This document shows, piece by piece, positions 8,537 to 17,094 of a DNA stretch of 64,000 bases (the first letter of the stretch is position 1; the number at the start of each line of letters is the position of its first letter). A program made the position numbers and the translations under genes. This DNA comes from DATBHM01 sp963772375 (GTDB lineage: Bacteria > Actinomycetota > UBA4738 > JACQTL01), in the NCBI GenBank assembly GCA_963772375.1, contig CAVYXG010000005.1:1364001-1428000 (forward strand), given 5' to 3'. Below the pieces are notes generated by a model. The model saw nothing but the letters and a program-made list of their open reading frames with translations. It did not search any database and was not told the DNA's origin.

Positions 8537-8935
8537 GGCTCGGATCCCACGGACCCGTCGCACGCCCTGGGCCACGGGGATCCGCCGCTGGTCGCTGCGG
8601 GCGGCGTCGCAGTTGTCCGCGGTCACTCGGTCCACGAGGAAGGCGGCGTGATCCAGGATCGGGACGGAGTCGACCACGACCATCGTTCCGCCGGAATCGA
8701 CCGGGCGCGACACCGAGAGCTTCTGCGTGGTGTCGCCCGGGCGGGTGACGGCGTTCAGGATGCACCCGACGCGCGAGGGAACCCGGCCGTCGTTGTGGAC
8801 CCGGTAGACGACGGCGATCCGGCCGTCATCGACCGCGTACCACCGCGTCACCGTGCCCGAGAAGGCCGGCCGGGAACCTCCGCACCCGGCGAGGAGCACG
8901 ACCAGCGTCGAGGCTGCCAGAACGATGCGTCGCAT
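8525..8935 (-). CDS. Small lipoprotein of unknown function
   Basis: The protein has 136 residues. A basic start MRRIV, a hydrophobic core and the lipobox LLAGC (Cys at about residue 18) predict a lipid-anchored exported protein. The mature domain is a short beta-rich sequence with VYRVHNDGRVPSRVGCILNAV, resembling FxLYD-like or DUF4352-like secreted folds, though I cannot assign it. The tail is Arg-rich. The gene converges with and slightly overlaps the DedA gene. Confidence 0.7.
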   Translation of the reverse strand: MRRIVLAASTLVVLLAGCGGSRPAFSGTVTRWYAVDDGRIAVVYRVHNDGRVPSRVGCILNAVTRPGDTTQKLSVSRPVDSGGTMVVVDSVPILDHAAFLVDRVTADNCDAARSDQRRIPVAQGVRRVRGIRASAR

Positions 8936-9025
8936 GCCTTCTGGAGCTATCGGGCCTGCACCCGTACATCCTGAGCCGGACCCACTCCAGGGAACTCCAT
9001 GTCACCCCCGGGTGTTAGCGTCGCG

Positions 9026-9060
9026 TTCGTCGGTGATGGACATGGGGCGATCTGTACACT
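9026..9060 (+). promoter_or_regulatory. Possible promoter of the rpsF operon
   Basis: A TGTACACT block at 9053-9060 offers a TACACT -10 element about 58 bases before the rpsF start. No good -35 lies at the usual spacing; TTCGTC at 9026-9031 is too far upstream. The element is supported mainly by position in a 180-base gap before a ribosomal protein operon. Confidence 0.3.
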
Positions 9061-9117
9061 GGGGGAGTCCACAACTCCTGCTCCTTCGGGGGCCGTCTCA
9101 GTCCACAGGAGGTGGCT

Positions 9118-9408
9118 GTGCGTCAGTACGAGCTCATGTTGATCCTGCCCGCGGAGAGCGACGAGGCCGTCGTGACCCGCGTGGTCGACCGGATCAACCA
9201 GACCCTCGCCGACGGCAAGGGCCAGGTCGGAAAGCTCGACCGGTGGGGCCGCAGGCGTCTCGCGTTCGAGATCGCCAAGCAGTCCGAGGGCTACTACCTG
9301 GTCGCGGACCTCGAGGCCGATCCCGCTGCGCTCACCGAGCTCGAGCGGGTCCTGCACCTCGCGGACGACGTGATCAGGTTCAAGGTGGTCCACAAGCCGG
9401 CGGCGTGA
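9118..9408 (+). CDS. rpsF: 30S ribosomal protein bS6
   Basis: The protein has 96 residues. GTG 9118 is chosen because AGGAGG ends five bases before it; the in-frame GTG at 9112 sits inside that site. The family pattern is clear: RQYELMLILPAESDE at the start, KLDRWGRRRLAFEIAKQSEGYY in the middle, and a helix with LERVLHLADDVIRFKVV. bS6 binds bS18 in the platform of the small subunit, and its gene leads the usual rpsF-ssb-rpsR-rplI order seen here. Confidence 0.96.
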   Translation: MRQYELMLILPAESDEAVVTRVVDRINQTLADGKGQVGKLDRWGRRRLAFEIAKQSEGYYLVADLEADPAALTELERVLHLADDVIRFKVVHKPAA

Positions 9409-9487
9409 CCGACCGGATGGTGCTTCCCCCCGCGCCCGGTATGCCATCGCCGGGTGGGGACGAGTTGGCGAGAAGGTGGTGGTTCAG

Positions 9488-9940
9488 ATGGCGATGGGAC
9501 AGGTGACGATCGTCGGCAACCTGACCGACGACCCCGAGCTGCGGTACACGCCCAACGGGGCGGCCGTGGCCAAGTTCCGCGTGGCGGTCAACCGGCGGTA
9601 CAAGGACCAGTCCGGTGAGTGGAAGGACGGCGACACGTCGTACTTCACCGTCAACGCGTGGCGGACGCTCGCCGAGAACGTGGCCGAGACGCTCACCCGC
9701 GGGGCGAACGTGATCGTGGTGGGGCGCCTGCAGCAGCGGTCCTGGGAGACCCAGGACGGCGAGAAGCGAACCGTGATCGAGATCGAGGCCGACGAGATCG
9801 GGCCAAGCCTGCGATGGGCCACCGCCAAGGTGGAGAAGCAGGGCCGGTCCGGCGGCGGGGAGTGGAGCGCCGGCAGCGGCGGCGACCGCGTCTCCGTCGG
9901 CGTCGGCATGGACGAGGAGACGCCACTGGATGCCGGGTAA
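9488..9940 (+). CDS. ssb: Single-stranded DNA-binding protein
   Basis: The protein has 150 residues from ATG 9488. The OB fold is standard, with VTIVGNLTDDPELRYTPNGAAV, a KDGDTSYFTVNAWRTLAENV core and VVGRLQQRSWE. The Gly/Ser linker is short. The C-terminus ends in DEETPLDAG instead of the acidic tip ending in Pro-Phe that usually binds partner proteins, so this tail is atypical. The gene overlaps rpsR by 11 bases, which implies translational coupling. It protects single-stranded DNA in replication and repair. Confidence 0.93.
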   Translation: MAMGQVTIVGNLTDDPELRYTPNGAAVAKFRVAVNRRYKDQSGEWKDGDTSYFTVNAWRTLAENVAETLTRGANVIVVGRLQQRSWETQDGEKRTVIEIEADEIGPSLRWATAKVEKQGRSGGGEWSAGSGGDRVSVGVGMDEETPLDAG

Positions 9941-10214
9941 GTCGAGTTCAACGAGCCGGAAGCGTCCCCGCAAGGACGCGAAGGAAGACAAGGGCTGGGC
10001 CAAGCGCGGCAAGCGTAAGTTCTGCCAGTTCTGCAAGGACCAGGTCACGTACGTCGACTACAAGGACACCAACCTGCTCCGGAAGTTCGTCTCGGAGCGG
10101 GGCAAGATCCGGGCGCGCCGGGTGACGGGCAACTGCTCCCAGCACCAGCGCGACGTCGCGTCGGCGGTGAAGAACGCGCGGGAGATGGCGCTCCTGCCGT
10201 ACAGCGCGCGGTAG
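9930..10214 (+). CDS. rpsR: 30S ribosomal protein bS18, zinc-binding type
   Basis: The protein has 94 residues. The N-terminal extension is strongly basic. The core has FCQFCKDQ, VDYKDTNLLRKFVSERGKI and RRVTGNCSQHQRDV. The CxxC pair with a later Cys and His forms a zinc knuckle, the so-called C+ form of bS18, whose alternative paralogues lack these residues under zinc starvation. The start lies within the 3' end of ssb. It binds bS6 and 16S rRNA in the small subunit. Confidence 0.96.
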   Translation: MPGKSSSTSRKRPRKDAKEDKGWAKRGKRKFCQFCKDQVTYVDYKDTNLLRKFVSERGKIRARRVTGNCSQHQRDVASAVKNAREMALLPYSAR

Positions 10215-10227
10215 GAGGCCTGGAGCG

Positions 10228-10677
10228 ATGAAGATCATCCTGCAGAGGGAAGTGGAGAAGCTCGGCGTGCCGGGCGACGTCGTCACCGTTGCCGACGGCT
10301 ACGCGCGGAACTACCTCGTCCCGCGCGGCATGGCCATCGTCGCGACCAAGGGCGCCGTCCGCCATGCCGAGTCGCTCCGCCGCGCCCACGACGTCCGAGT
10401 CAACAAGGCCAAGGCCGTCGCGGAGGAGTTCGCCGCGCGTCTGACGGCCAAGCCGATCGTGGTGAAGGCCCGCGCCGGCGAAGATGGGCGGCTGTTCGGC
10501 AGCATCACCACGGCCGACCTGGCCGAGGAGATCCAGACGCAGCTGAGCGAGAACGTCGACCGCCGCGACATCCATCTCGACGAGCCCATCCGGAGCCTCG
10601 GAACGCACGAGGTCACGGTCAGGCTGCACCCCGAGCTGGAGGCGACGATCTCGGTTCAGGTCGAGGCCGAGTCGTAG
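10228..10677 (+). CDS. rplI: 50S ribosomal protein bL9
   Basis: The protein has 149 residues, full length. The N-terminal RNA-binding domain shows MKIILQREVEKLGVPGDVVTV and the signature GYARNYLVPRGMA. A long connecting helix and the C-terminal domain with DGRLFGSITTADLAEEI follow. GGAGGCCTGGAGCG precedes the ATG, and the gene is 13 bases after rpsR. It is the last ribosomal gene of the cluster; dnaB follows only after a four-kilobase insertion of unrelated genes. Confidence 0.96.
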   Translation: MKIILQREVEKLGVPGDVVTVADGYARNYLVPRGMAIVATKGAVRHAESLRRAHDVRVNKAKAVAEEFAARLTAKPIVVKARAGEDGRLFGSITTADLAEEIQTQLSENVDRRDIHLDEPIRSLGTHEVTVRLHPELEATISVQVEAES

Positions 10678-10687
10678 TCCACGCCAG

Positions 10688-10721
10688 CCCGGCCGCCTTG
10701 AAACGCTGAACGGCCGCCGGG
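10688..10721 (+). terminator. Possible weak terminator hairpin after rplI
   Basis: CCCGGC at 10688-10693 can pair with GCCGGG at 10716-10721 across a 22-base loop, shortly after the rplI stop and just before the P450 start. There is no T tract and the stem is short, so chance pairing in GC-rich DNA is possible. Confidence 0.22.
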
Positions 10722-10735
10722 TAGCCTCGGCCGTC

Positions 10736-12073
10736 ATGGCCGAACATCGGCTGCCGCCCGGGCCCCGGTCGCGGCACTTGCCGTCCACCGCGACCGGGGC
10801 CGCGCGGTACCTGCCCGGCTTCCTCCAGCGTGTCGCCAGGGACCACGGCGACGTCGCGAGCATCTCGGCCGGTCCGTACCACGCCTACCTGCTCAGCTCG
10901 CCCGACCTCGCGCAGGACCTCCTCGAGACGAACGAGCACCGCTTCGAGAAGGGCCGGGGCGAGCAGCGCTTCGGGCGCCGGCTGCTCGAGGAGGGCGTCC
11001 TCGTCAGCGAAGGGGAGTTCCACCGACGGCAGCACCGGCTCCTGTACCCGGCGCTGCACGACGAACCCCTCGACCGGTTCGCGGACGAGATGGCCGCCGG
11101 CGCGGACCGGATGACCGCGGGCTGGCGCGACGGGGGGGTCGTCGACACGTTCGACCTCGTCTCGCGCACGACCACCGACGTGATGATCGAGGTCATGTTC
11201 GGCCTGGGGGTCGACGAGCCCGCCGGCCTCGAGCTCGCCGCCGCGCTCGCGGAGGCGGTCGATGCGCTGGAACACCTCCCGCTGCCGTTCCTGGCGGTGA
11301 GCGAACGGCTGCCGCTTCGGGCCAACCGCCGCTTCGACCGCGCCGAGGCCCGGCTCGACGCACTCCTCGCTCCGCTGATCGCGCGGGCCCGGGCGGCGGA
11401 GCACGCGGGAAGCGGAATGCTCGCCGACATGGTCCGGGCCCGCCTCGAGGACGGCCGGGAGATGGACGACGCGCAGGTGAACAGCGAGGCACTCTCGATC
11501 TTCCGCGGGAACCGCACGGCGGGGACCGCCCTGTGCTGGATGTGGTACCTGCTGGCACGCCACCCGCGTGTGGAGGCCGAGGTCCTCGGAGAGGTCGAAT
11601 CGGTGGTCGGCGACCGGGACCCGACGGCCGCCGACTTCGCCGAGCTGCGGACCTGCCGGCGGGTGTTCGACGAGGCCGAGCGGCTGTTCCCGGGCGCGTG
11701 GCTCATCTCGCGGCGGGCGGTCGCCGAGCACGAGTTCGGCGGCTACGAGATCCCGGTCGGCGCGACCGTGCTCACGAGCCCGTACGTGATCCACCGGGAC
11801 GAGCGGTTCCATCCCGAGCCGCGCCGGTTCGACCCCGGTCGGTTCCTGCCCGAGCGCCGCGCCGGGTGGCACCCGTACGCGTACTTCCCGTTCGGCGGCG
11901 GATCGAAGCGATGCCTCGGGGACGAGTTCGCGCCGTTCGAGGCCGTGCTCCTCCTGGCGGCCGCCGGCAGGCGGTGGCGGCTCCGGCTCGTCGAGGACCG
12001 CCCGGTCCGGCCGGCGCCCCGGGCGACCTTCAGGCCCCGCGACGGCATGTGGTTCCGGCTCGAACGGCGCTGA
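10736..12073 (+). CDS. Cytochrome P450 with atypical I-helix motif
   Basis: The protein has 445 residues. The heme-binding loop FPFGGGSKRCLGDEF carries the proximal Cys393, and EAER (K helix) provides the ExxR pair. The PERF-like region reads RRFDPGRFLPER. The I-helix segment reads IFRGNRTAGTALCW, where most P450s have AGxE/DT; the acidic residue is replaced by Arg and one residue appears deleted. It has no membrane anchor, so it is a soluble bacterial type. It resembles broad CYP families by eye, but the substrate and redox partners cannot be read. No ferredoxin gene is adjacent. Confidence 0.88.
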   Translation: MAEHRLPPGPRSRHLPSTATGAARYLPGFLQRVARDHGDVASISAGPYHAYLLSSPDLAQDLLETNEHRFEKGRGEQRFGRRLLEEGVLVSEGEFHRRQHRLLYPALHDEPLDRFADEMAAGADRMTAGWRDGGVVDTFDLVSRTTTDVMIEVMFGLGVDEPAGLELAAALAEAVDALEHLPLPFLAVSERLPLRANRRFDRAEARLDALLAPLIARARAAEHAGSGMLADMVRARLEDGREMDDAQVNSEALSIFRGNRTAGTALCWMWYLLARHPRVEAEVLGEVESVVGDRDPTAADFAELRTCRRVFDEAERLFPGAWLISRRAVAEHEFGGYEIPVGATVLTSPYVIHRDERFHPEPRRFDPGRFLPERRAGWHPYAYFPFGGGSKRCLGDEFAPFEAVLLLAAAGRRWRLRLVEDRPVRPAPRATFRPRDGMWFRLERR

Positions 12074-12076
12074 CGC

Positions 12077-12811
12077 TCACGGTCGCCCCCGGCTCGCCAC
12101 GTGGTCGAGCCGCCTGCGGAACCGTTCCGCCGCCCGGCCCCGGATCGGCGAGCCGTGCCCGAAGCACGCCACGTCGAACTCCAGCGCGGCGAGCTTGGCG
12201 AAGCTCGTCCGCGACGCCGCGTCGTCCTCGTTGATGGGCGCCACGTCGAGACGCCGGAACATGTTCACCGCGGCGTCGCCGACGAACAGCACCCGCCCCT
12301 CCGGCCACAGGTACGAGACGTGGCCGCCCGTGTGGCCCGGTGTGTGCACGCACCGGAGGCCTCCGGCCGCATCCAGCTCCTGCCCGTCGCCCACCTCGAC
12401 GTGGACCGGCGCGGCCGGGGCGCGGCTCGACCCCTTGGCCATGGCCAGCATGACCCGGCCGAGGAGTCGGTTGGCGACGCCCCGGGGCCGCTCGGCGCCG
12501 TCGCGCACGATCCCCGCGTCCGCGGAGCCCCCGTACACGGTCACGTCCCGGGAGGCGACGACACCGGCGAGGTTGCCCGTGTGGTCGGTGTGGCAGTGGG
12601 TGAGGACCACGTGGCGAAGGTCCGCGCCCGGCACCAGGCCGGCGCCCGCCACCCCGCGCGGGCGGATCGCCTTCGTCACCAGCTCGAGGCCCTTCGGCGG
12701 GCCGCTGTCGACGAGGGTGGTCTCCCGTCCCGCCCGGATGAGGAACGCGTTGTTGTCGAGCCCCGGGAACCACATCCGTGCAACCCGGTCGGTGACCTCC
12801 GAGTACCCCAC
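12077..12811 (-). CDS. Metallo-beta-lactamase-fold hydrolase
   Basis: The protein has 244 residues from GTG 12811, four bases after the upstream stop and preceded by TAGGA. The zinc motif THCHTDHTGN, the downstream CVHTPGHTGGHVSYLW, VLFVGDAAVN and a final ACFGHGSPI give a complete dinuclear metal site of the glyoxalase-II-like branch. Such proteins hydrolyse thioesters, lactones or phosphodiesters; the substrate here is unknown. It is translationally linked to the polytopic membrane protein upstream and converges on the P450 gene. Confidence 0.85.
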   Translation of the reverse strand: MGYSEVTDRVARMWFPGLDNNAFLIRAGRETTLVDSGPPKGLELVTKAIRPRGVAGAGLVPGADLRHVVLTHCHTDHTGNLAGVVASRDVTVYGGSADAGIVRDGAERPRGVANRLLGRVMLAMAKGSSRAPAAPVHVEVGDGQELDAAGGLRCVHTPGHTGGHVSYLWPEGRVLFVGDAAVNMFRRLDVAPINEDDAASRTSFAKLAALEFDVACFGHGSPIRGRAAERFRRRLDHVASRGRP

Positions 12812-12815
12812 GTTC

Positions 12816-14657
12816 CTACCCGGGCGGGCGGGGCACGTTGGCGAACCGGCCCAGGATCCGTTCCGGCACCGTGTACACCGAGACGCCGCCAAGATGTTGC
12901 GGGCGGCCGAGCGGGGCGAAGACCAGGTCCCACTGCCCGGGCGTGCCGTCGACCACCACCACCCTGCTGATGTGGTTTGCGCCCAGGTACTCCTCCAGCT
13001 GCCGTTCGGTGGCGTCTCCCGGGTTCCCCGAGTACAGGGCGTTCATCGCCGGCCACGCGCCGAACTCCGGCGGCGGCCGCACCCCGACGTTTCCGACCGG
13101 CATCCGGAACCAGAACCCAGACTCCGCCTGCCAGAGCATGCTGTCGCCGAGCGGGCCGAACGGCACGATCAGCACGTTCGAGCCCTTCGGGATGGCCGTC
13201 CGGTAGTCGGCGGAAGCGAAGAACGACGGCCGGTCGACGGCGTTGTGCCACCACGGCCCCTTGATGCTCGGGAAGAGCATGGCCACGGCGAGCGCGGCCA
13301 GCACCCACCGGCCGTGGCCGGGTCCCAGGCCGAGCCACACCGCTGCCATCACGGCCGCGCCGAGCCACGCGTAGACCATGAACCGTCCCGGCAGCGCGTA
13401 CTTGACGAGCGGCAGGTGCAGCGCGGCCTTCCACGGCAGCGTGATGGTCTCGGTGCCCGCGACGTGGAGCTTCGGACCCATGGAGCACAGGGCGACGACC
13501 GCCACGAAGACGAGCAGCCATCTCGCCCACCGGGCGCGCCAGCATGCGATCGCGAACCCGCCCACCATCAGCAGGACCGGCGGCGACAGGTACGCGGATT
13601 GCTCCGAGATGTCGCCGCTGAACTGCCCTGTCACCGTCGCGAACGCGGTCCCGCCCACGGCGGTGAGCGACGTCGGAATGGCGAAGTTCACCAGGTCGTT
13701 CGCGTAGATCGTCGGGTAGAAGTCGTAGATCGGCGCGTGATTCGACGCGGAGAAGAACGACACGAGCAGCGGCGACATCACCAGCGCCGCGATCCCGTAC
13801 GCGGCCGCGAGGGCGCCGCCCGCGCTGACGATCTCCCGCCGGTGGGAGCGCACGAACAGCGCCGCGAGGCCCAGGGCCGCCGCTCCGAAGATGGCGATCG
13901 TCATAAAGATCTCGAGCGAGATCAGGAACTGCCCCACGAGCGCCCCGGCCAGCCACAGTGTGGCGCGCCGCCCGCTCATCTCCCCGCGGATCCGCCGCAG
14001 GACGATCAGCGCGCAGATCGGCACCAGGAACGCCAGGGCCAGGTTCGGGTGCCCCAGCATCTGCCCGGTGACGTAGACCGAGAACCCGAACAGCCACCCC
14101 CCGACCAGCGCCGTCGGGAACGACGGCGTGACCGCCCGGCACAGCAGGTAGGCGGCCCATGCGCACAGCACCGGCGGCGCGAGCGCCATGACGTTGTAGG
14201 CGACCACCGGGCCGAACAGCAGCGTCACCGGCATCAGCACCAGGGCCGGCCCGTACACCGCCGTCGCGTGGGTGAGGTTGAACCCCACAGGCGCCCAGAT
14301 GTCGTGGGTCACGAGCGGGTTGATGCCGTGGAAGAGGGCATGTGGCAGCCAGGCCAGGTACCACATGAACGACGACGGGTCGGTTCCCCACCCGACGAAC
14401 GTGGACCCCGGATGCCGCAGGAGGGGGGCACCGAAGATCGCGAGGCCGCCGGCCAGGTAGATCAGGAACGCGCCGGTGGCCCGGCCTCGAGCCGTCCGGC
14501 GGAACCACCGGGCCAGGCGGCCGGGGAGCGGTACCACGCGACGCCCGTGTGCCGCGGCGCCATCCGGGTCGACGTTGCGCGGTTGGGTGACGACCGCCTC
14601 GGTGGGGCCGGCCGTCGAGGCCGCGCTGGAGGTCCTCGGGCCGGCCATGGCCACCAT
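12816..14657 (-). CDS. Polytopic membrane protein, GT-C glycosyltransferase-like
   Basis: The protein has 613 residues from ATG 14657; an ATG at 14648 is an alternative. About ten to twelve transmembrane segments occupy residues 60-480, followed by a soluble C-terminal part of about 120 residues. The first extracytoplasmic loop has GWGTDPSSFMWYLAWLPHA, with a DP pair like the catalytic acidic loop of GT-C enzymes. This arrangement is common in actinobacterial membrane glycosyltransferase-like proteins acting on lipid-linked sugars. I infer a cell-envelope glycosylation role. No polysaccharide genes are adjacent apart from the coupled metallo-hydrolase. Confidence 0.6.
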   Translation of the reverse strand: MVAMAGPRTSSAASTAGPTEAVVTQPRNVDPDGAAAHGRRVVPLPGRLARWFRRTARGRATGAFLIYLAGGLAIFGAPLLRHPGSTFVGWGTDPSSFMWYLAWLPHALFHGINPLVTHDIWAPVGFNLTHATAVYGPALVLMPVTLLFGPVVAYNVMALAPPVLCAWAAYLLCRAVTPSFPTALVGGWLFGFSVYVTGQMLGHPNLALAFLVPICALIVLRRIRGEMSGRRATLWLAGALVGQFLISLEIFMTIAIFGAAALGLAALFVRSHRREIVSAGGALAAAYGIAALVMSPLLVSFFSASNHAPIYDFYPTIYANDLVNFAIPTSLTAVGGTAFATVTGQFSGDISEQSAYLSPPVLLMVGGFAIACWRARWARWLLVFVAVVALCSMGPKLHVAGTETITLPWKAALHLPLVKYALPGRFMVYAWLGAAVMAAVWLGLGPGHGRWVLAALAVAMLFPSIKGPWWHNAVDRPSFFASADYRTAIPKGSNVLIVPFGPLGDSMLWQAESGFWFRMPVGNVGVRPPPEFGAWPAMNALYSGNPGDATERQLEEYLGANHISRVVVVDGTPGQWDLVFAPLGRPQHLGGVSVYTVPERILGRFANVPRPPG

Positions 14658-14719
14658 TCCACCCGCGGCGGGAGGGGCCGTCAAGGAACGAGCCCCGCCG
14701 GCGGCGGGTTCGTGTCGGA

Positions 14720-14741
14720 GGGGACTTCTACATTTGTCCCC
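14720..14741. other. Short perfect hairpin between divergent genes
   Basis: GGGGAC (14720-14725) and GTCCCC (14736-14741) form a perfect stem with a ten-base AT-rich loop in the gap between the membrane protein and dnaB. It could be a regulatory hairpin or a protein-binding site. It lies 40 bases from a longer inverted repeat. Confidence 0.35.
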
Positions 14742-14764
14742 ATGCTTCCCCACAGCACCGGCCG

Positions 14765-14820
14765 GCAGGTCGGGGCGGGTGTGACACGATTTTCGCCCGC
14801 CGAGGGCGCTCCCGACCTGC
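14765..14820. repeat. Ten-base perfect inverted repeat with nested stem upstream of dnaB
   Basis: GCAGGTCGGG (14765-14774) pairs perfectly with CCCGACCTGC (14811-14820). Inside it, GCGGG (14775-14779) can pair with CCCGC (14796-14800). The 56-base unit sits about 100 bases before dnaB and upstream of the divergent membrane protein. It could fold in the dnaB leader RNA or serve as a protein-binding site. I do not recognise a known RNA family. Confidence 0.45.
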
Positions 14821-14916
14821 ACGTCGCGTTTTCCCCAGGGAATTCCCGGGGCCTTTCCCCTTCCAGGATGTCCCGCGCGGGCCTACGGTCGGCCGGTCAC
14901 GGGGACGGAGACTGAC

Positions 14917-16266
14917 ATGGCGCAGGCCACGGAGGAGATCAGGCGGGTCCGGAGCGACCGGGTTCCGCCCCACAACCTCGACGCGGAGGATTCGGTCCTC
15001 GGCGCCATGATGCTGTCCTCGGACGCCATCGCCGACGTCATCGAGATCCTCAAGGCGGACGAGTTCTACCGCAGGGCCAACGGCACGATCTACGAGGCGC
15101 TGCTCGCGATGTACGCGCGGGGTGAGCCGGTCGATGCGGTCACCGCGATGGAGGAGCTCAAGCGGCGCGGCCACCTCCAGAACGTCGGCGGGGCGCTCCG
15201 CATCCAGGAGCTCGTGGAACTGGTCCCATCGCCGGCGAGCGCCGCGCACTACGCGAGGATCGTCGCCGAGAACGCGTTGCTCCGCCGGCTGATCTCGGCG
15301 GCGGCCGATATCATCGAGCTGGCCTCCAGCTCGCCCGAGAGCCCCCGTATGGCAGCCGAGCAGGCCGAGGGCCGCATCTATGCGGCCTCGCGGCACGAGG
15401 ACGAGACCGCCCTCGTCGCCCTGCAGCCGGTCATCTCGGCGGCAGTCGACGAGATCGAGCACATCCAACAGCGGGAATCGGCGCTGGCGGGTCTGGCGAC
15501 GGGGTTCCGCGACGTCGACGAGCTGCTGTCCGGCATGCAGGCGGGGAACTTCATCATCATCGCGGCGCGGCCGGGCGCCGGGAAGTCCGCGCTCGCGGTG
15601 AACATCGCCCGCAACGTCGCGGTGACCGAACGCAAATCCGTCGCGCTGTTCTCGCTCGAGATGTCCCGGTGGGAGCTCGGCATGCGCCTGCTGTGCAGCG
15701 AGGCTGCGGTTCCGATGTCCAAGGTCCGGGCGGGGAAGATCGCGGCGGCCGACTTCAGCTCGTTCGCCGACGCGGCCGACACGCTGCACGACGCTCCGAT
15801 GTACATCGTGGACTCGGGCGACGTCACCATCCTCGACATCCGGGCCAAGGCGCGTCGGCTGCGGTCGCGCGAGAGCCTGTCGTTGATCGTGGTCGACTAC
15901 CTGCAGCTGATGAGCCCGCACCGCCGGGTGGACAACCGGCAGCAGGAGATCGCGGAGATCAGCCGTTCGCTGAAGCTGCTGGCCAAGGAGCTCGACATCC
16001 CGGTGATCGCGCTGTCCCAGCTCAACCGGGACCCCGAGCGCCGCGAGGGCGCCAAGCCGCAGCTGTCCAACCTTCGTGAGAGTGGAGCGCTCGAACAGGA
16101 TGCGGACGTCGTCATGTTCATCCACCGGGAGAAGGACGAGGACGGGCACTGGGTCAAGGGGGAGGCCGAGCTCATCGTGGCCAAGCATCGAAACGGGCCC
16201 ACCGGGACGATCAAGCTGGCGTTCTCGGACGAGCTGATCCGGTTCCGCAACCTCTACAAGGGGTGA
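14917..16266 (+). CDS. dnaB: Replicative DNA helicase DnaB
   Basis: The protein has 449 residues, normal for DnaB without an intein. The N-terminal domain has VPPHNLDAEDSVLGAMM, typical of the DnaG-contacting region. The RecA-like domain has Walker A in ARPGAGKSALAVNIA (about residue 220), Walker B in LIVVDYLQLM, the H3 motif IALSQLNR and the arginine-finger region QDADVVMFIHRE. It unwinds DNA at the replication fork as a hexamer. GGAG lies upstream of the ATG, and its TGA overlaps the GTG of the next gene, nth. Confidence 0.97.
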   Translation: MAQATEEIRRVRSDRVPPHNLDAEDSVLGAMMLSSDAIADVIEILKADEFYRRANGTIYEALLAMYARGEPVDAVTAMEELKRRGHLQNVGGALRIQELVELVPSPASAAHYARIVAENALLRRLISAAADIIELASSSPESPRMAAEQAEGRIYAASRHEDETALVALQPVISAAVDEIEHIQQRESALAGLATGFRDVDELLSGMQAGNFIIIAARPGAGKSALAVNIARNVAVTERKSVALFSLEMSRWELGMRLLCSEAAVPMSKVRAGKIAAADFSSFADAADTLHDAPMYIVDSGDVTILDIRAKARRLRSRESLSLIVVDYLQLMSPHRRVDNRQQEIAEISRSLKLLAKELDIPVIALSQLNRDPERREGAKPQLSNLRESGALEQDADVVMFIHREKDEDGHWVKGEAELIVAKHRNGPTGTIKLAFSDELIRFRNLYKG

Positions 16267-16970
16267 GCTGGCAGCCCCCCGCCCCGACGCTCGTCCGCGA
16301 GGCCCACCGCAGGCTGGCCCGCCGCCTCGGCCCGCTCGATCCGCCGCTGCGGCGGGACCCGGTCGAGGAGCTCGTGCTCACCGTCCTGTCGCAGAACACC
16401 AGCGACACGAACCGCGACCGGGCGTTCGCCGCCCTGCGTGAGCGGTTCCCCACCTGGGACGCGCTGGCGGCCGCACGGGCTGGCGAGGTCGCCGAGGCGA
16501 TCCGGCCCGGCGGGCTGTCGCAGGTGAAGGCGCCGCGGATCCTCGCGATCCTCGGAGAGATCCGCCACCGCGACGGGTCGCTCGACCTGGCGTGGATGCG
16601 CGGCGCGCCGGACGACGAGATCGCGGCCTACCTGACCACGCTCCCAGGCGTCGGCCCGAAGACCGCCGCCTGCGTGCTGGCCTTCTCGCTCGAACGGCCG
16701 GTCATCCCGGTCGACACGCACGTGCACCGGGTGGCGGCCCGGCTCGGCTGGATCCCGCCCGGAACCGGCGCCGACCGGGCGCACACGATCCTTGCGGACG
16801 TGGTGCCGCCGAAGCTCCGGGTGTCCATGCACGTCGGGTTGATCCGCTTGGGCCGGGAGATCTGCAAACCGGCCAGGCCGCGCTGCGAGGACTGCCCGCT
16901 GAACGACCTGTGCCCGACCGCCCCACGGTACCTGGGAGGAGCTCGATCCACCGTCACGCGCCGCGGGTGA
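16263..16970 (+). CDS. nth: Endonuclease III-like DNA glycosylase
   Basis: The protein has 235 residues. The GTG start overlaps the dnaB stop (GTGA). It shows VLSQNTSDTNRDRAF, the helix-hairpin-helix LPGVGPKTAACVLAF with the catalytic Lys, the Asp in VDTHVHRVAARL, and a C-terminal CKPARPRCEDCPLNDLC cluster with 6-2-5 spacing that binds a 4Fe-4S centre. These residues support a bifunctional glycosylase/AP-lyase that removes oxidised pyrimidines. Coupling to dnaB is unusual but consistent with a replication and repair context. Orthology to Nth itself rather than a close paralogue is likely but unproven. Confidence 0.88.
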   Translation: MSWQPPAPTLVREAHRRLARRLGPLDPPLRRDPVEELVLTVLSQNTSDTNRDRAFAALRERFPTWDALAAARAGEVAEAIRPGGLSQVKAPRILAILGEIRHRDGSLDLAWMRGAPDDEIAAYLTTLPGVGPKTAACVLAFSLERPVIPVDTHVHRVAARLGWIPPGTGADRAHTILADVVPPKLRVSMHVGLIRLGREICKPARPRCEDCPLNDLCPTAPRYLGGARSTVTRRG

Positions 16971-17094
16971 TCTGGATCCGCTCTCTCTCAGCTCGACCGG
17001 GAGTCAATGCATTCCGGCTGCGGGGTGGAACGCGGCGTCGGGAGGGGAGAGAAGAAGAGGGGCGTTCCCGAAACTCCATCGATGCAGGTCGGAG

